Shown here one piece after another: positions 60,769 through 64,000 of a stretch of 64,000 nt of DNA. This DNA comes from Micropterus salmoides (taxonomy: Eukaryota > Chordata > Actinopteri > Centrarchiformes > Centrarchidae). Position numbers and translations under genes: made by a program. Location: assembly GCF_014851395.1 (NCBI RefSeq), contig NW_024041150.1:26339225-26403224 (forward strand), in the 5' to 3' direction. Within the stretch, counting starts at the first letter, position 1. Every line of letters begins with the position of its first letter. The notes beneath the pieces are model-generated. The model had not been told where the DNA came from, did not search any database, and worked only from the letters and a program-made list of their open reading frames with translations.

Positions 60769-63371
60769 CCTTCGAAACAGAAAAACAAATACAGAAGCCT
60801 TTGACAAACACAAAAGCATAAAAACCTCCTTATACAGCCATATGTATGCTTGCACACATGTGCACACTCCATTCACCTGAAGGGACAATATCCTCCTGAG
60901 TTCCTCTAGCTGAGGAATTTCATTATTTTCCTTTTGGCCGTTTTTTCAAGTAACAACGCTTATTGATACAGTTACTATGGGTCATATATGTATTAGTGAA
61001 AAAAAACTTCTAAAGTATATATATATATATGTACTGGGGGAGGGCTCATTATTTTTGTAACCCTGAACAGTCCTGCTGCGGTTCTCTCATAAGTCTGAAG
61101 AGAAGAGAGGGAAGGCTTTGTCCGAGCTGTCACAGAGCACTGTGAGGGACTTAATGCGTTTTCTGCGAGACTTTTTTTACAAAGCCTTGTCCATTTAGTC
61201 CATCGAACCGGTTTCCCTGGCGACTGCGATGCAAGAAACTCACATAACGGTCAGCATTAGCACCATGCATGTTTTATGACAGCAGAGAGCTCACCCTACT
61301 TAATACAAACACTCGGAGAACCATTCACACAGCTGTGAAATCGGTGTGGCGTGCGCGTGTGTGTGTTAAGAGGAGGAATTTGGGTATGTATGTATATGTG
61401 TGCTCTGAATATTCTCTTGAGTGAGTGAGAATCTGCTTGCTTTTTCATTGTGACCCATTTAAGGGCTTTAGCGTTATTATGCTGTCTCTCTCAGCTCACT
61501 ATGTTGCACAGTTCATTCTGATACATACAGCACCTGCAGAAAGCCACAGAAAGAAGAAAAAATGCATGTAGATGTTTTTTTATCTAATAAAAAAATACAC
61601 TTTTTTCATTATCTCCCTCGTTCTCTTTCTTTCGTCCTCTCTATCACCCTTTCAAAGAGCAGGGAACACATTGCTGGGGTTGGACGTGGAATAAAATGCC
61701 CAGCTGACAGCTCAGGAATGATTCTGGGGCACCATGCGCCATTTCCCCCTGACGCTGGGATGAATATGCATTGGCACCCAGTAATTGAAGTGCCACGTCA
61801 ACTTGAGCCCGTGACTTGACAAATTTCACCTGAGTCTCTTTCCATCATCCCCCCTCTTGCCCGTTTGTAATTCCGGTGCACCTGGTCGTGAAGGCGATAA
61901 AGCGTGCATCCAAACATACGGCGACACGCAGATCTCACCCTTCCCTTCTCCTAGGTGTGGATTTTTTTTTCACCTCAAGGTCACAAAACAAGGAGCAAGA
62001 AAAAAAGAAAAAGAATTATCCCTCTCCTTTGTGTGCCATTCACCGTGGCAGCTGTCTTTTCAAGCCTTTAAAATGCAGCGATCACCTCACAAAGCTCTGG
62101 CTCAGCTATGCACATCTCTGATGACTCCGGTCCTAAGCACAACTTCCTGTGAGGGGATGGGGGAAAGCCAAAAGTGCCAGTCAAAAGTTTCTATTTAAGA
62201 AAAGCACCCAGGAGTCAAAACATTATCAGCGGACACAAGCGAAGTAACGTGACACTGAAAACAAACAATGGAGGTTAATGCGGTGGGGAATAGATGAGGG
62301 AAGGCCAGGTGAGTTGTTTTTTCTTTCCCCAGGGGTTTACAAAAAAGATTAACCCTTTGAACAATTGTAATAGGGGCACACCTGTTTCTGTGCAGTTGTG
62401 GTAAAGTGTGGGACTCTGTCTGCTTCCATCCCTTTTGTTTGCGGCCCTGCCCACAGACTAATGGCTACCTTTAAGGCTAAAACAATAGCATTTATCTTGT
62501 CTGTAGTTCAAACTAACCCTCAGGCAATCACTTTAGCAGAGGCTGTGAGTCTAGTCACAGAGGTGCCTCCACAGGGCACACAAGATTAGATTTAATTGGA
62601 GGGAAAACTAATGAGCAGTGGTCAACAGACAGCTGAAGTGTTTAAAGAAAAGTTGAAGGTGTTTGTTAATATTTTTGTGCCTATTTTGTACACAAAGTCT
62701 CAGCATCAAGCAACCCTTCAACTTTTATCAGGCATGAGGAGAGGAAGAGCAAATCCTAATCCATACGACGTGCCTGCAAGTCCACTCGCAATACCTGCAA
62801 AAGCACAGCACAACACATGCCTGCGCACTTTCAAGTATACACACATAAATACATATGTGCAGGGCCAGATTTAAACGCATGTAATAATCTCTCTCTATCG
62901 CTTGAAGCAAATGCCCTGAGATCAGCTTTTGGCAGCCTCGGCAGACGTTGTATCGCCTGCAACTCACTGTGAGTGAATGGGTTTGTGCAGTCGGGGTGCT
63001 GTTGGGAAGAGGCTTACCTCTGGCAAATCAAGAGCTCGTATACGAAGGAAGGAATCCTTTGTGCCGCAGGTGAAAGCTGCATGTGAAGTAGACAAAACAA
63101 CTTAACACCAGTTCTGAGAGTGGGTTTTGGCTGCACCAGGCTACTCTATTCTTTACCGCATGTACACAGGGGCTGTGGGATGTAGAGAGGCACTGTTTAG
63201 CCCGCCTCCCACACACACAATATACGGCTTGGATTTGAAAATCTTCTGGAAGTGACAGATTGGGTTCACACACTGCGCAGGGAAACAAGTTACAGTCATT
63301 ATCCAGTTATTGCTGTTATGATGAACTCGTTCTCAAACTACTCTTTGGATAGTTGTCTCATATCAGGACTG
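60765..63371. other. Intron 2 segment: no gene seen
   Basis: A short TA run lies at about 61015-61030. 61640-61830 and 62480-62650 are low-repeat and could be conserved noncoding DNA, without specific evidence. No exon or RNA gene is recognised. Confidence 0.45.
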
Positions 63372-63392
63372 CCACACACACACACACACACA
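63372..63392. repeat. (CA)n microsatellite
   Basis: About 21 bases of CA repeat. Confidence 0.94.
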
Positions 63393-64000
63393 CTCACAGT
63401 CTGGGGGTGTGAAGTCACATAGAAGAAGTGAGCTTACTAGACCGCTGTAGCTCGCTCCTCATCCTCCTCGTTAGCAGATTGTTGCGATGTTAGACTCCAA
63501 TCAGACAGAAAGCACCACATAGCCTTTTTTTTGTTATGGCCTACAATAAAACCTATTGTTTTTTTTTTTTTAAATAGTTGCTAAGCTACCACTGAATCAC
63601 CTGTACTTAGCTTAATTGTGATTCTGGAAAAAAAAACGCCAGGTGCTTTTTTGTTTCCACTTGAAGGCGTTCAGAGCAAAAGCCCGCTCCTAGCGTCTGA
63701 AACTCAAAGCACCCATGGTACATGAGCACCTCGCAAAATGCTTGCTGCCTGTAGAAAACAACTGGAAAAAGATGCCTCTCACTGCAAAAAACGTGCCCTG
63801 TCCGATTGGGGCCTAAGCCACTAACACCATCACATCCGAATATCACACTGAACTGTCATGGTCAATTGCACTGTGCTCTATGTAGGCGCCAAAATAAATA
63901 TTTTTTTGTTCATGCTAAATACCAGACATGGTGAGAATTTCAACAAGAATCTAAACTTTTAGACAGTTGAGTTGCAGGAGAATGTAGTGTACGAATTTGA
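63393..64000. other. Window end: possible unclassified repeat, no gene
   Basis: About 63620-63830, with alternating A-runs and GC-containing words (AACGCCAGG, AGGCGTTCAGAG, AACGTGCCCTGTCCG), looks like a degraded non-autonomous element. I could not pair its ends, so this is only a suspicion. Confidence 0.25.

Larger units (their letters stand above)
50256..64000 (+). other. pcdh7: pcdh7 intron 2, 5' part (runs off the window)
   Basis: This begins with the gtaggg donor after exon 2 and continues to the window end. I looked for the expected next PCDH7 exon, whose product carries a CDEYGHSDSCWMP-like segment, and did not find it in any frame. The region holds a SINE, a hAT-like MITE, several microsatellites, a polypurine block near 55920-56170 and low-repeat stretches described separately. 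Confidence 0.88.

Noticed and set aside
50256..64000. Search for the next pcdh7 exon (CDEYGHSDSCWMP-like)
   Set aside because: No frame in this part contains it, so it must lie beyond the window.
1..64000. CRISPR arrays, prokaryotic operons, phage or integrated viral genes
   Set aside because: No regularly spaced direct repeats, bacterial gene organisation or viral protein motifs were seen. The window is typical vertebrate intron and exon DNA.

Overview
The window is a piece of a bony-fish (teleost) genome, most likely a percomorph. It is dominated by one protein-coding gene on the + strand, an orthologue of the delta-1 protocadherin PCDH7 (BH-protocadherin; NF-protocadherin in Xenopus). Three things point to a ray-finned fish. 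The predicted protein is very close to vertebrate PCDH7 but not identical. (CA)n/(TG)n microsatellites and poly-C tracts are very dense. Several degenerate short elements resemble repeats I know from teleost genomes. Teleosts often keep two copies (pcdh7a and pcdh7b), and I cannot tell from the sequence which one this is.

Layout: 1-1425 holds the upstream flank and 5' leader. 1426-4500 is the large first coding exon (1025 codons): signal peptide, seven cadherin repeats, one transmembrane helix and most of the cytoplasmic tail. A clear GT donor follows at 4501. If it is not used, the frame stays open for 29 more codons to a TAA at 4588-4590, giving a possible alternative C-terminus. 4501-50035 is a 45.5-kb intron. 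50036-50255 is the second coding exon (73 codons plus one base), carrying the RRVTF motif that recruits protein phosphatase 1 in the long PCDH7 isoform. 50256-64000 is the start of the next intron. The remaining C-terminal exon or exons lie beyond the window.

The introns hold no other gene I can support. They contain at least 25 dinucleotide microsatellites, homopolymer C/G tracts, long polypyrimidine or polypurine stretches, and remnants of mobile elements: a long-inverted-repeat MITE (about 30472-31003), a MITE with degenerate terminal repeats (about 46009-46482), a hAT-like MITE (about 56716-56981), a SINE with an L2-like tail (about 52311-52490), a second SINE/L2-like fragment (about 11420-11490) and another teleost-type interspersed repeat (about 28580-28903). 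Some low-repeat stretches carry clustered homeodomain, POU-octamer, AP-1 or CTCF-like sites. They are candidate regulatory elements of pcdh7, but only cross-species alignment could establish that.

I found no operon, CRISPR array, phage, novel gene system or convincing RNA gene. The main points of interest are the alternative C-termini of pcdh7 and the candidate intronic regulatory elements.
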